This document shows positions 27,502 through 37,850 of a stretch of 64,000 nt of DNA, piece after piece (positions within the stretch are counted from its first letter, which is position 1; each line of letters opens with the position of its first letter). Under the pieces are notes generated by a model. It had not been told where the DNA came from and ran no database searches. It saw nothing but the letters and a program-made list of their open reading frames with translations. The translations under genes and the position numbers were made by a program. The DNA lies in contig CAMXSH010000002.1 of NCBI GenBank assembly GCA_947246475.1, positions 1-64,000 on the forward strand, given 5' to 3'. This DNA comes from an uncultured Roseburia sp. Its GTDB lineage: Bacteria > Bacillota > Clostridia > Lachnospirales > Lachnospiraceae.

Positions 27502-28845
27502 ATGAAATTCTGGAAGAAGATATATTTTACCGTGCTGCTCCTGTTTCTCGTATTTTTAAATCTAGGAATATATATAGTGTTCCGGGTAGCCTATCACGGC
27601 AACCTGCAGGAAGAAAAAAAGCGGATCATTGGAGAGAACCAGGTGATTGAGCGGGCGCTGGCAGAAGATATTTCTGCTTTTGGCGAAAAAACGCCAGGGA
27701 AAACGATGTTAGAGCTTGTTATGCAGGATTATGAAAAAATATTTTTAAAAAATGGTTTGAACTTTGAATTGTGGCAGAATGGAATCTGTGTGTTTCCCGG
27801 TGAGGGACAGTCTCTGCCTGACGGAAGAGAGAACAATACCATAACCATTCAGCGGAAAGATGGGATCCAGACGGCTTGCCTAATCGTTTCCTTTGAAACA
27901 GGCAAGGATGACTATCGTCTCATAACGACAAAGAAACTGACAGAATCGTCTGCCCTCTGGGACAAGCTAAAATATATTTTTCTCATCTTAAGCGGTGTGC
28001 TCTCCCTGGTGCTGGCCACTGCTCTTTACATGATCCTGCGCAGGCTCACGAGGCCATTACATCAGTTGTCGCAGATAACAAGGGAAGTGGCGGCGGGCAA
28101 TTACGAGCGCATCCGGATCAAGGGAAAGGATGAGATTGCAGAACTGGGAAAGGATTTCAATGTAATGACGGAGGCAGTACATAATAGGATCGAATCCCAG
28201 CAGCGGTTTGTGGCTAATCTGGCCCATGAACTGCGGACACCGCTGACGTCCATTGGCGGCTATTCGGAATTTTTGCTGCGGGGAAGGGCAGACCAGGAGA
28301 AACAGTACCAGGCGCTGCATTATATAAAGAAAGAGAGCGGCAGGATGCAGCAGATGACACACCAGCTTCTGCTGCTGGCAAGAGTGAGGGGAGAAGAACT
28401 GGAATTTAAGGAGACAAACCTGGGAGACTGTGTAAAGGAAGCTTATGACAGCTGTCTTCCATTGCTGGAGGAAAAAAAACTCGTGGTGGATATGTCAGGT
28501 ACAGATTTCACGATCCAGGGTGTTCCAGAACTTCTCGTCTGTCTGGTGCGGAATTTACTGGAAAATGCGGTTCGTGCCTGTGAAGAAGGAGGAAAGATCC
28601 GAATTCTTTGGGAAGAGGGACAGTTACGCATCCTGGATGATGGGATAGGGATGGAGGCCGGAGAACTGGAAAAGATCCTGGAACCTTTTTACCGGGTTGA
28701 CAAGGCGAGGAGCAGAGAACGGGGGGGAAGCGGATTGGGACTGGCCCTCTGTGCGGAGATCATCCAGCTGCACCGGGGAGAGATCCGGGTGGAGAGCGAG
28801 CCAGGAAAGGGAACCGAAATTTTTGTGACTTTTACAACTCTCTGA
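27502..28845 (+). CDS. Sensor histidine kinase with HAMP domain
   Basis: Two TM segments; VANLAHELRTPLTSIGGYSEFL, LLENAVRA, LDDGIGM, GGSGLGLALCAEI. Confidence 0.9.
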   Translation: MKFWKKIYFTVLLLFLVFLNLGIYIVFRVAYHGNLQEEKKRIIGENQVIERALAEDISAFGEKTPGKTMLELVMQDYEKIFLKNGLNFELWQNGICVFPGEGQSLPDGRENNTITIQRKDGIQTACLIVSFETGKDDYRLITTKKLTESSALWDKLKYIFLILSGVLSLVLATALYMILRRLTRPLHQLSQITREVAAGNYERIRIKGKDEIAELGKDFNVMTEAVHNRIESQQRFVANLAHELRTPLTSIGGYSEFLLRGRADQEKQYQALHYIKKESGRMQQMTHQLLLLARVRGEELEFKETNLGDCVKEAYDSCLPLLEEKKLVVDMSGTDFTIQGVPELLVCLVRNLLENAVRACEEGGKIRILWEEGQLRILDDGIGMEAGELEKILEPFYRVDKARSRERGGSGLGLALCAEIIQLHRGEIRVESEPGKGTEIFVTFTTL

Positions 28846-28936
28846 TATGTTGATGAAGTTTCTCATATAAAGACAGGGTAATATTAACTTGTAGCAATCA
28901 ATAAAAGGTTTAAATATTAAAAAGGAGGCAAAAAGA

Positions 28937-29881
28937 ATGAAAAAAGAAAAATTGATTTTAGCTGCGGTTTCCCTGCTTTTGGTAATCGTGAGTCTGGTGG
29001 GAATGAGTGTTGCCATCGGGGCAGTCCAAAATAAAACTTCAGTGGAAAAGACCGCAAAGGAGAGTGTTAGGGAAAAAGGGGATGCGATCACAAAAAAAAC
29101 GTTTCAGGTATTCATCAGCGGTCTGGGTACCTATGGAGAAAAAGGCCGAAGCCCGAGAAGTGATCTGAATCTGCTTGTTACGGTAAATCCGTCTGAAAAG
29201 AAACTTTTGATCACGGGGATACCGCGGGATCTTTATGTAAGTCTTCCCGCTGCATCATCCAATGAAGAGAAGCAGAAAACCAAATTTTCTCACCTTCCCG
29301 TTTATGGCAACAAATCTCTGCTCCAGGGAGCGGAAGAGCTGCTGGATACAAAGATTGACTATTATATACAGCTTAACATGTCCGGTTTCAGGAAGCTGAT
29401 CGACGCCATCGGAGGGGTGGATGTAGAAGCGGATCGAAGTTTTAAAACGGACTGGAAGACGAGTTTCCAAAAGGGGATAAATCATGTAAATGGAAAAGAA
29501 GCACTTACCTTTGTCAGAGAATATCATCATTTGAGGGGCATGGAGCAGAGAAATAAGAACCATCAGCAAATGTTAAAAGCTATTTTTAAACAGGTCATGA
29601 AAAAAAATCTGCTGGAAATGGATATTAATGCATTGTACAAGTTGTGTAAAAAGAATGTCAGGACTGATATGAAAGCAGGGGAAATCTTATCGCTGATGCG
29701 CTGGCAGAAGGAAGAGAAGGTTGAGTGGGAGATGGAAACTGCCACAATAAAGGGAAAATTTGTATTGGAAACTTTGGAAACTTTAGCAGAGTACCCTGAC
29801 GCTAAATTAAATGTTGTGAAAGTAGATCAGAAATCACTGGATCAAGTGAGCAAAAAAATAAAAAAATTGTTAAATTCTTGA
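28937..29881 (+). CDS. LytR-CpsA-Psr (LCP) family protein
   Basis: TM segment; RSDLNLLVTVNPSEKKLLITGIPRDLYV, IGGVDVEADRSF, INHVNGKEALTFVREYHHLRGMEQRNKNHQQMLKAI. Confidence 0.9.
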   Translation: MKKEKLILAAVSLLLVIVSLVGMSVAIGAVQNKTSVEKTAKESVREKGDAITKKTFQVFISGLGTYGEKGRSPRSDLNLLVTVNPSEKKLLITGIPRDLYVSLPAASSNEEKQKTKFSHLPVYGNKSLLQGAEELLDTKIDYYIQLNMSGFRKLIDAIGGVDVEADRSFKTDWKTSFQKGINHVNGKEALTFVREYHHLRGMEQRNKNHQQMLKAIFKQVMKKNLLEMDINALYKLCKKNVRTDMKAGEILSLMRWQKEEKVEWEMETATIKGKFVLETLETLAEYPDAKLNVVKVDQKSLDQVSKKIKKLLNS

Positions 29882-29898
29882 AATATTTTAACCGCCCC

Positions 29899-29927
29899 TT
29901 GACAATATATTTGTATGTTGTTATAAT
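29899..29927 (+). promoter_or_regulatory. Sigma-A promoter of SH3/NlpC gene
   Basis: TTGACA (29899-29904), 17 nt spacer, TATAAT (29922-29927). Confidence 0.85.
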
Positions 29928-30002
29928 CTGATTATACAAATGTAACAAAATTGTAATAAATAAAACATGCAATATACAAATATATGGAGAGGGTCGTATA
30001 CC

Positions 30003-31217
30003 ATGAAAGTATTAAATAAGCGATATGTGAAGTTTGCAGTGGCAGGAGTGCTGGCAGCAGGACTGATTTCGATTCCTGTAAAGGCAGCATTTATTGCGAC
30101 AGAGCAGCAGATAGCCGGAGCCAATGTAGTAGTAGATGAATATTGTCAGAGTGTGGCAAGCGGAGTTGTACAAGAGGCATCCGCAGAGACAGGGCCTGCA
30201 CCAGAGCAGATGCCGGCTCAGCCGGAAGTGACACCGGCACCACAGCCTGAAGATGATAACGATGGACATGTAAAATTGAATCTGAATTATGACCGTCTGG
30301 GTATTGCCAGCAAGGTAGATACTTACTTGAATGTAAGAAAAAAACCATCCGAGAGTGCAAAGATTGTCGGTAAGATGACAAAGAATGCGGGATGCCATAT
30401 TTATAAGATTAAAAAAGGCTGGGCAAAGATTGTGTCTGGTAAAGTAGATGGCTGGGTGAAGTCCAGTTATATCGTAACCGATACCAAAGCAGAGGAACTG
30501 GCGACAAAGGTAGGACGTGAGTGTGTGGAGATCAACACTAACTCTCTCCGGGTTCGTGCCCTTCCGACCACCAATGCCCCGATTTATTCTGTAGTATCTG
30601 AAGAGGAAGAATTTGTAATCCGAAAGAAACATCTGACGATGGATTTTGTCAATAAGATGATCAAACAGCAAAAGATATCCAAAGAGGCCATCGAGCGTGC
30701 CGGGGGCATGGAGGCGATCCAGGCAGATCTGGATAACTGGATTTGTATTACCGTAGATGATGAGCATGCCTTTGTGGCGAAAGAATATGTTACAGAACAG
30801 TATTCCCTGAAGCGTGCAGTGAAGGTGGGAACGGTTTCTGCCGGCGGTTCTGACGGAGTTTCCTCCAGTCAGGCATCCATTGCAGAGTATGCCAAACAGT
30901 TCCTTGGAAACCGGTATGTATGGGGTGGTTCCAGTCTGACAGGTGGTACGGACTGCTCTGGATTTACCATGAGTCTTTATCGTAAATATGGACATTCCCT
31001 TCCTCATAACGCGGCGGCACAGGCAGGTGTGACAAGAAGCGTATCCTCACCGAAGCCGGGAGATTTGTTCTTCTACAGCAACGGCAGCAGGATCAACCAT
31101 GTGGCGATGTATATTGGAAGTGGTCTGGTAATCCACGCAAGTAACCCAAGCGATGGCATCAAGATTTCCAATGCATATTACAGAAAACCGGTTAAGATCG
31201 GTCGTGTGATGAATTAG
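30003..31217 (+). CDS. Secreted SH3-domain NlpC/P60 cell-wall hydrolase
   Basis: Signal peptide; SH3b units (YLNVRKKPSESAKIVGKM, SLRVRALPTTNAPIYSVV); NlpC/P60 VWGGSSLTGGTDCSGFTMSLYRKYGHSLPHNAAAQ ... HVAMYIGSGLVIHASN. Confidence 0.93.
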   Translation: MKVLNKRYVKFAVAGVLAAGLISIPVKAAFIATEQQIAGANVVVDEYCQSVASGVVQEASAETGPAPEQMPAQPEVTPAPQPEDDNDGHVKLNLNYDRLGIASKVDTYLNVRKKPSESAKIVGKMTKNAGCHIYKIKKGWAKIVSGKVDGWVKSSYIVTDTKAEELATKVGRECVEINTNSLRVRALPTTNAPIYSVVSEEEEFVIRKKHLTMDFVNKMIKQQKISKEAIERAGGMEAIQADLDNWICITVDDEHAFVAKEYVTEQYSLKRAVKVGTVSAGGSDGVSSSQASIAEYAKQFLGNRYVWGGSSLTGGTDCSGFTMSLYRKYGHSLPHNAAAQAGVTRSVSSPKPGDLFFYSNGSRINHVAMYIGSGLVIHASNPSDGIKISNAYYRKPVKIGRVMN

Positions 31218-31349
31218 AATTCAAGCCATTGAGCTGGCTGAAATCTAAGTTATTCAGCAACAGTGCAGTGGAGCTGGTTATTCAGCGTCTGTATAAAATA
31301 TCAAAAAACTGTTCATACTATAGGTAAAACTTTTCCTGGAGGCAATGAC

Positions 31350-31940
31350 ATGAAAAAGAGATACCTGTTTATGAGCAGTTTTTTTATTATCGGGACCGTA
31401 TTTACCCTGATCTATTTTCTGAGCTACCGCTCTTATGACAGGGGACAGGAAGAAGTGGTCAAACAGGATACCCACCCGGTGGACACTGTTAAGGAGATCC
31501 GGGTCAATTCCTCTATGAAATATGTGGTTGAAAATTACGATGGTACGACTGGTGTAGTAACGAAAGAAGAAGGGACAGTGCCGGCGAAGATTGCCGGGAA
31601 GACAAGGGAGGAACTGGAGAATTATATTATAGAATATAACCAGAAACTTCAGGAGGCGGCGATTCCAGAAGCGCCGGATAGTGTGGAACTGATCTCTTTT
31701 TCCAAGGATAAGGTAGTGATCCGGGAAAATTATCTGGGAGCAGAGGAAGAGACCGGGTTTTATATTAAGCTCCAGGACCAGGAAGTAGTCATTTTTCACA
31801 ATGACCAGGTGACGCCATATGAATATACAGGAATTCAGGAAGAGGTTCTGCCAGAGTCAGAGCTGGAGAAACTGAGAGAGGGATTTTTTGTAGAGGACGA
31901 GAGGGAATTATATTCGGTGCTTGAGAATTTGTCTAGTTAA
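31350..31940 (+). CDS. Membrane-anchored protein, BofC C-terminal-domain-like
   Basis: Single N-terminal TM; VENYDGTTGVVTKEEG ... ETGFYIKLQDQEVVIFHNDQVTPYEYTGI. Confidence 0.5.
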   Translation: MKKRYLFMSSFFIIGTVFTLIYFLSYRSYDRGQEEVVKQDTHPVDTVKEIRVNSSMKYVVENYDGTTGVVTKEEGTVPAKIAGKTREELENYIIEYNQKLQEAAIPEAPDSVELISFSKDKVVIRENYLGAEEETGFYIKLQDQEVVIFHNDQVTPYEYTGIQEEVLPESELEKLREGFFVEDERELYSVLENLSS

Positions 31941-32023
31941 TTGGAGACAGATGTGGTATACTAATATATTGATGTTGTGGTAAAAAGGTATTTTGCCTTC
32001 GGAGAGCACAGGGGAGGAACAGG

Positions 32024-33193
32024 ATGGAATGCTATGAGATCATCATTGTCGGAGCCGGTGCGGCGGGACTGATTTGCGGTTATCTGCTTGGCAGGCAGGG
32101 AAGGGATGTCTGTATTCTGGATAAGAATGAGACTGCGGGGAAAAAGCTTGCCGCCACTGGAAACGGACGGTGCAATTATACCAACCGGAACATGTCATCG
32201 GAATGTTATTACGGAGACCGGGGGTACGTGGAGCAGATACTAAAACGGTTTGGTCCGGATGAAGCCATCGCCCTGTTTGGAGAGCTGGGGATACTCACCA
32301 GGGAAAAAGACGGATATTGTTATCCCTACAATGGCCAGGCGGCGACGGTGAGGGAGCTTCTGGTGAGGGCGTGCCTGGAGTCAGGTGTTGTTTTTTCCTA
32401 TCGTACAAAAGCAGCTAAGATCATACATAAAAAAGAAGGGACATATGAACTGCGATGTGGCGGCGGAGTCACATACCAGTGCCGCAGTCTGATCCTTGCA
32501 TCCGGTGGCAGGGCAAACGGTCCCCTGGGGGGAGACGGAAGCGGTTATAAACTCTGCCGCAGCATGGGGCACCGCGTGACGCCGGTACTTCCAGGGCTGA
32601 CTGGATTAAAGGCGGAGGGCGGTGAGTGGAAACAGCTCGCTGGGATAAGAATGCAGGGAAAGATTTCTCTTTATGCGGATGACTTGCTGCTGGGGGAAGA
32701 ATGCGGAGAGATACAGATCGTAAAGGATGGAATATCCGGGATTCCGGTCTTTCAGCTGTGCCGGCTTGCCGCGGGGGCGATGGAACAGGGAAAAAGAGTG
32801 ACGGGGAAGATCGACTTTGTACCGCAGATGACCAAAAGCCAGTTAGAGGAGTGGCTGATACGGCATGGTACCCACAGACTGTCTGGTATCGTGAATAAAA
32901 AATGGATCCCGGTACTTTCAAAGGAAAAAGAGCTGGACAGGCTGTCAGCAGTGCTGAAGGAATATAAGGTCTCTGTATCAGATACTTTCGGACTGGAGAA
33001 AGCCCAGGTCAGCGCCGGAGGAGTGGCAACGGAAGAGATCTGCGTGGATACTATGGAATCTCTGCTTCACCGTGGTCTCTATCTGCTAGGAGAACTTCAG
33101 GATGTGGATGGCATCTGCGGGGGCTATAATCTTCACTTTGCCTGGGCCACAGCTGCGATCTGCAGCCAGCATATAATCAATGAGAAAGGATAA
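32024..33193 (+). CDS. HI0933-family NAD(P)/FAD-dependent oxidoreductase
   Basis: IIIVGAGAAGLICGYLLGRQG, GKKLAATGNGRCNYTN, GGVATEEI, LLGELQDVDGICGGYNLHFAWATA. Confidence 0.9.
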   Translation: MECYEIIIVGAGAAGLICGYLLGRQGRDVCILDKNETAGKKLAATGNGRCNYTNRNMSSECYYGDRGYVEQILKRFGPDEAIALFGELGILTREKDGYCYPYNGQAATVRELLVRACLESGVVFSYRTKAAKIIHKKEGTYELRCGGGVTYQCRSLILASGGRANGPLGGDGSGYKLCRSMGHRVTPVLPGLTGLKAEGGEWKQLAGIRMQGKISLYADDLLLGEECGEIQIVKDGISGIPVFQLCRLAAGAMEQGKRVTGKIDFVPQMTKSQLEEWLIRHGTHRLSGIVNKKWIPVLSKEKELDRLSAVLKEYKVSVSDTFGLEKAQVSAGGVATEEICVDTMESLLHRGLYLLGELQDVDGICGGYNLHFAWATAAICSQHIINEKG

Positions 33194-33195
33194 AT

Positions 33196-34836
33196 ATGTT
33201 ACAGTACAGCCAGTGTAAAATAGACTACCGCAGAGATTCCATCGAGGAACTGCGGAAAAAGATAGCCGAAATTCTCCGGATCCGGGAGTCGGAGATCAAA
33301 TGGATCAAAATATTAAAAAAGAGCATGGATGCCAGGAAAAAGCCACAGATTTACTACAGTTATTCAGTGGCTTTTGAGTGTGCCCAGGAACAAAAGGTGT
33401 TACAGAAAAACCGGAAGGATAAAAATCTTTCTGTGCATGTTCCCCAGCCTTCTTTGGAGGATATGGTGCCCAAACTGAAAAAAGAGACAGGGGAGCGGGT
33501 GGTGATCGTGGGAACGGGGCCTGCTGGACTTCTCTGTGGCTACTATCTTGCCTTGTGCGGCAGGAAACCGCTGCTGATCGAACGGGGAGCGCCCATGTGG
33601 GAGCGGGTGGGAAAAGTATCTGCCTTCTGGAAGGATGGGATTCTTGACCCAGAAACAAATGTTTCTTTTGGCGAGGGAGGAGCGGGAACATTTTCCGATG
33701 GCAAGCTCAATACCGGTGTCAAGGATAAAACGGGGAAAAAGAAATTTATTCTGGACACCTTTATGCAGCACGGCGCCCCGGAAGAGATCGGTTACCTTTC
33801 CAAGCCCCATATCGGTACGGACGAGCTGAGAGGTGTGATCCAGTCTATGGGGGAGACCATCCGTCAGTCAGGGGGAACTTACCAGTTTCACACTAAACTG
33901 ACAGGATTTCGGTATGTGGAAGAAGAGAGCGGACCAGGGCAAAAGCAGCTGAGGGCTGTCGTAGTGGAAAATGAAAGGGGAGAGACGGAAGAGATCCCCT
34001 GTGAAAAATGTGTGCTTGCTATCGGTCACAGCGCCAGGGATACCTTTTCCATGCTGTATGAGGACGGGACAGTCATGGAGCAGAAGCCCTTCGCGGTGGG
34101 GGTGCGGGTGGAGCATCCGCAGCAGAGCATCAATAAGATGCAGTACGGTGTGGAGGATCCCAGGCTTCCTGCGGCGGATTATAAACTGACAGGAAAGACT
34201 TCGGATGGCAGAGGGGTCTATAGTTTTTGTATGTGTCCTGGCGGGTATGTGGTAAATGCTTCCACGGAGCCAGGCGGTACGGTGGTCAATGGTATGAGTG
34301 ACCACGCCAGGGATTCTGCCCATGCCAACAGCGCTATCGTGGTGACGGTGGACCGACGGGATTTCGGCAGCGATGACGTGCTGGCGGGGGTTGCATTCCA
34401 GCGGAGGCTGGAGGAGAAAACCTGGCAGACAGGCAGGGGGATGATCCCGGTTCAGCGGTACGGAGATTTTGTAAAAGGAGTGCCCACGACGGAGCTGGAT
34501 CACAGTTTACCGATGACTAAGGGAAAATTTGTGCCAGCAGATGTGAAAAAAATATTGCCCTCCTATATATCAAATGGTATTATGGAAGGTATGAGGCGGT
34601 TTGGACAGAAGATAACAGACTTTGACGCAGAGGAAACCCTGGTCCTCGGCACTGAGACGAGAACTTCTTCACCGGTGCGCATTCTCCGGAACAGTGAATT
34701 TGAGTCGGAGAACCGGAAGGGGATCTATCCCTGTGGGGAGGGAGCCGGCTACGCCGGGGGAATCATGTCAGCAGCCATGGACGGGCTGCGGGTGGCGCTG
34801 CAGATTGTAAGTGAAAGGAATAACCAGCAATTATGA
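33196..34836 (+). CDS. FAD-dependent oxidoreductase
   Basis: VVIVGTGPAGLLCGYYLALCG, FGEGGAGTFSDGKLNTGVKD, GEGAGYAGGIMSAAMDGLRVA. Confidence 0.87.
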   Translation: MLQYSQCKIDYRRDSIEELRKKIAEILRIRESEIKWIKILKKSMDARKKPQIYYSYSVAFECAQEQKVLQKNRKDKNLSVHVPQPSLEDMVPKLKKETGERVVIVGTGPAGLLCGYYLALCGRKPLLIERGAPMWERVGKVSAFWKDGILDPETNVSFGEGGAGTFSDGKLNTGVKDKTGKKKFILDTFMQHGAPEEIGYLSKPHIGTDELRGVIQSMGETIRQSGGTYQFHTKLTGFRYVEEESGPGQKQLRAVVVENERGETEEIPCEKCVLAIGHSARDTFSMLYEDGTVMEQKPFAVGVRVEHPQQSINKMQYGVEDPRLPAADYKLTGKTSDGRGVYSFCMCPGGYVVNASTEPGGTVVNGMSDHARDSAHANSAIVVTVDRRDFGSDDVLAGVAFQRRLEEKTWQTGRGMIPVQRYGDFVKGVPTTELDHSLPMTKGKFVPADVKKILPSYISNGIMEGMRRFGQKITDFDAEETLVLGTETRTSSPVRILRNSEFESENRKGIYPCGEGAGYAGGIMSAAMDGLRVALQIVSERNNQQL

Positions 34837-35669
34837 GAAGTCATTTTAAAGATAAAAAAAGGATCGTTTTTAAAGTGGGGACTTCGACGATCACCCATGA
34901 GGAGACAGGAGGGCTGGATCTGGTGAAGCTGGAGCGCTTTATCCGGATCCTGACAGATCTACATAATCAGGGAAAGGATATTATCGTTGTATCTTCCGGA
35001 GCCATCGGTGTGGGAAGAAAGGCGCTGGGGCTGAGTAAAAAGCCGGACAGCATTTCCTTGAAACAGGCCTGTGCTGCCATCGGACAGAGCCGTCTGATGA
35101 CGATTTACCAGAAATTGTTTTCAGAGTATAACCAGTTTACTGCTCAGATCCTTATGACCAAATTTACCATTGTCAATGATAACAGCCGGCACAATGCCAG
35201 AAATACTTTTGAGGAGCTGCTGAATCTGGGGGTGATTCCCATTGTCAATGAGAATGACACTGTGGCGACAGATGAGATCGATTTTGGTGACAATGATTCT
35301 TTGTCGGCGGTGGTGGCGGCGATTGCCGGGGCGGATCTTCTGGTGCTGCTCAGTGATATCGACGGGATGTATACCGATGATCCCAACCGTAATCCGGAAG
35401 CAGAACTGATCTCCTACGTGGAGAGCATCAGCGACGAGATGATCGAGATGGCGAAGGGTCCCTCTACCACACTGGGGACTGGCGGCATGAGCGCCAAGAT
35501 CTATGCGGCGGGTATCGCTAACGATGCCGGGGCGGATATGGCGATCATCAATGGCGAAGACATGGATAATATCATCCGTCTTATCGACGGAGAGGAGCTT
35601 GGAACAGTATTTAAGGCGCACAGGACCAAACATTTTCATCTGAAAGAATATCTGGAACGAAAAAATTAG
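34833..35669 (+). CDS. proB: Glutamate 5-kinase
   Basis: RIVFKVGTSTITHE, IVVSSGAIGVGRKALGL, PIVNENDTVATDEI, FGDNDSLSAVVA, TGGMSAKIYAA. Confidence 0.95.
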   Translation: MRSHFKDKKRIVFKVGTSTITHEETGGLDLVKLERFIRILTDLHNQGKDIIVVSSGAIGVGRKALGLSKKPDSISLKQACAAIGQSRLMTIYQKLFSEYNQFTAQILMTKFTIVNDNSRHNARNTFEELLNLGVIPIVNENDTVATDEIDFGDNDSLSAVVAAIAGADLLVLLSDIDGMYTDDPNRNPEAELISYVESISDEMIEMAKGPSTTLGTGGMSAKIYAAGIANDAGADMAIINGEDMDNIIRLIDGEELGTVFKAHRTKHFHLKEYLERKN

Positions 35670-35692
35670 CACAGGACTGTTGTAAAGAAGAG

Positions 35693-35908
35693 GTGGCTAT
35701 GGACGAGAATAAGATCCAGAGGATCAATGAATTATATAAGAAGAAAAAAGAGGGGACGATCACAGAGGAAGAACTGGCAGAGCAGGCGCTGCTTCGTGCC
35801 GAGTATATCGAGTCGGTGAGAAATAATCTGCGTTCCACGCTGTCAAATGTATCCATACAGGAAAAGGATGGCAGCATCACACCCTTGACAAAAAAACAGA
35901 AGCATTAA
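35693..35908 (+). CDS. DUF896 family protein (YnzC-like)
   Basis: KIQRINELYKKKKEGTITEEELAEQALLRAEYIESVRNNLRSTL. Confidence 0.92.
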   Translation: MAMDENKIQRINELYKKKKEGTITEEELAEQALLRAEYIESVRNNLRSTLSNVSIQEKDGSITPLTKKQKH

Positions 35909-35951
35909 TATACTAATTAAGACGCTAGTGAGAGAAGAGGATGTAAAGAAC

Positions 35952-36536
35952 ATGATCAGTAAGGAAAAAGTGCGAAGGCGGGCATTGGAGACAAGAGACG
36001 CCCTGGCGGAAAAATGGCGTTTTGAGACGTCCCAGATCATTGTGGAAAAACTGCTGGCTTCCGAGTGGTACAGGCGGTCGGAGATCCTGCTGTCCTATTG
36101 TTCCATCCGCTCCGAGGTGGACACCAGGGAGCTCAATCAAAGAATACTGGCAGATGGGAAACAGCTATTCCTTCCCAGAACCGAGGCAGAGGAAAAAAAC
36201 ATGTGCTTTTACAAGGTGGAAGATCTGAATAAGCTGAAAAAGGGTAATTTTGGAGTGCCGGAACCCAGGGGGAGCGAAGCCGTGGAACAGGTGATGGAAT
36301 CCGGGGCTTATTCCAAAGAGAAGATATTGATGGTCATGCCCGGTGTGGCATTCGATGAGAAGGGGTACAGGCTCGGATATGGCGGCGGATTTTATGACCG
36401 CTATCTACAGCGCTATGGAACCATGCTTACCAGTGTGATGATCGCCTTTGCCGAGCAGGAGACATGGATCATCCCGGCAGAACCGTGTGATGTGAAGCCG
36501 GAGCATAGGATAACGCAGAAGACAAAATTTATTTAA
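35952..36536 (+). CDS. 5-formyltetrahydrofolate cyclo-ligase
   Basis: [67 protein letters not shown]. Confidence 0.93.
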   Translation: MISKEKVRRRALETRDALAEKWRFETSQIIVEKLLASEWYRRSEILLSYCSIRSEVDTRELNQRILADGKQLFLPRTEAEEKNMCFYKVEDLNKLKKGNFGVPEPRGSEAVEQVMESGAYSKEKILMVMPGVAFDEKGYRLGYGGGFYDRYLQRYGTMLTSVMIAFAEQETWIIPAEPCDVKPEHRITQKTKFI

Positions 36537-36577
36537 AACATATTGTGTGCAGAGAGCATGCGGGAATGGAGGCAGCG

Positions 36578-37822
36578 ATGACATTAGATCAGATAGGAAA
36601 AGCGGCGAAGCAGGCGGCGGCATCGATGAACCGTTTGTCCGTAGGAGAGAAAAACAGGGGGCTTACTGCGGTGGCGCAGGCGCTGACAGAGGGTGCAGGG
36701 ACGATCCTGGCTGCCAATGAGAAAGATATCAAAAATGCCCAGGAGGCGGGGATGAAGGAATCTCTGATTGACAGGCTTCGTCTAACCAATGAGAGGATTG
36801 CAGGGATGGCAGAGGGAATCACCCAGGTCGCAGCGCTGGCGGATCCGGTAGGAGAGATGATATCCATGAAAACCACGCCTGGCGGGCTTCAGGTGGGACA
36901 GCGGCGGGTGCCCATGGGAGTGATCGGCATCATTTATGAGTCCCGTCCCAATGTCACCGCTGATGCCTTTGCCCTCTGTTTTAAGACCGGAAATGCGGTG
37001 ATCCTGCGGGGAGGAAGCGATGCCATCCACTCCAATCTTGCCATCGTGAAGGTGATCCGGGAAGCATTGAAAAAAGAAGGGCTGCCTGAGGATGCGATCC
37101 AGCTTCTGGAGGATACATCCAGAGAGACTGCCAGAGAATTCATGCGGCTGAACCAGTATGTGGATGTGCTCATTCCACGAGGAGGCGCCGGACTGATCCG
37201 TACCGTGGTGGAGACCAGTACGGTACCGGTGATTGAGACTGGCACTGGCAACTGCCATGTATACGTGGATGAGTACGCAGACCTCTCTATGGCGGTGTCT
37301 ATCATTGTCAATGCCAAGACCCAGAGGCTGGGAGTCTGCAATGCCTGTGAATCTCTGGTGATTCATAACGCGATTGCCGCAGAAGCCCTGCCATTGATCT
37401 GTGAGGCTCTGTACGCTCATGGCGTTGAGATCCGGGGGGACGAGCGGGCGAGAGAGTACGATGATAAGATGGTGGCGGCGGCCGAGGAGGACTTTGGCAC
37501 AGAATATCTGGATAAGATCATTTCTATAAAAGTCGTGGACAGCATCGACGAAGCCATTGAACATATCAACCACTATAATACCGGCCATTCGGAAGCCATT
37601 GTCACAAAAGATTATCATAATTCCATGAAGTTCCTAAATGAGATCGATGCCGCCGCTGTGTACGTCAACGCCTCTACGCGGTTTACAGACGGCTTTGAAT
37701 TTGGTTTCGGGGCAGAGATCGGCATCAGTACCCAGAAGCTTCATGCCAGGGGACCGATGGGGCTTCTTGCCCTCACCAGTACAAAATATGTGATCCTGGG
37801 AGACGGACAGATCCGGGAATGA
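36578..37822 (+). CDS. proA: Gamma-glutamyl phosphate reductase
   Basis: [91 protein letters not shown]. Confidence 0.96.
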   Translation: MTLDQIGKAAKQAAASMNRLSVGEKNRGLTAVAQALTEGAGTILAANEKDIKNAQEAGMKESLIDRLRLTNERIAGMAEGITQVAALADPVGEMISMKTTPGGLQVGQRRVPMGVIGIIYESRPNVTADAFALCFKTGNAVILRGGSDAIHSNLAIVKVIREALKKEGLPEDAIQLLEDTSRETAREFMRLNQYVDVLIPRGGAGLIRTVVETSTVPVIETGTGNCHVYVDEYADLSMAVSIIVNAKTQRLGVCNACESLVIHNAIAAEALPLICEALYAHGVEIRGDERAREYDDKMVAAAEEDFGTEYLDKIISIKVVDSIDEAIEHINHYNTGHSEAIVTKDYHNSMKFLNEIDAAAVYVNASTRFTDGFEFGFGAEIGISTQKLHARGPMGLLALTSTKYVILGDGQIRE

Positions 37823-37850
37823 TAGTATAAATGAAGGAGGATTTAGAATA

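Noticed and set aside
30012-31007. 331-aa minus-strand ORF opposite the NlpC/P60 gene
   Set aside because: Long only because of codon bias on the opposite strand; the plus-strand gene has clear domains, promoter and RBS
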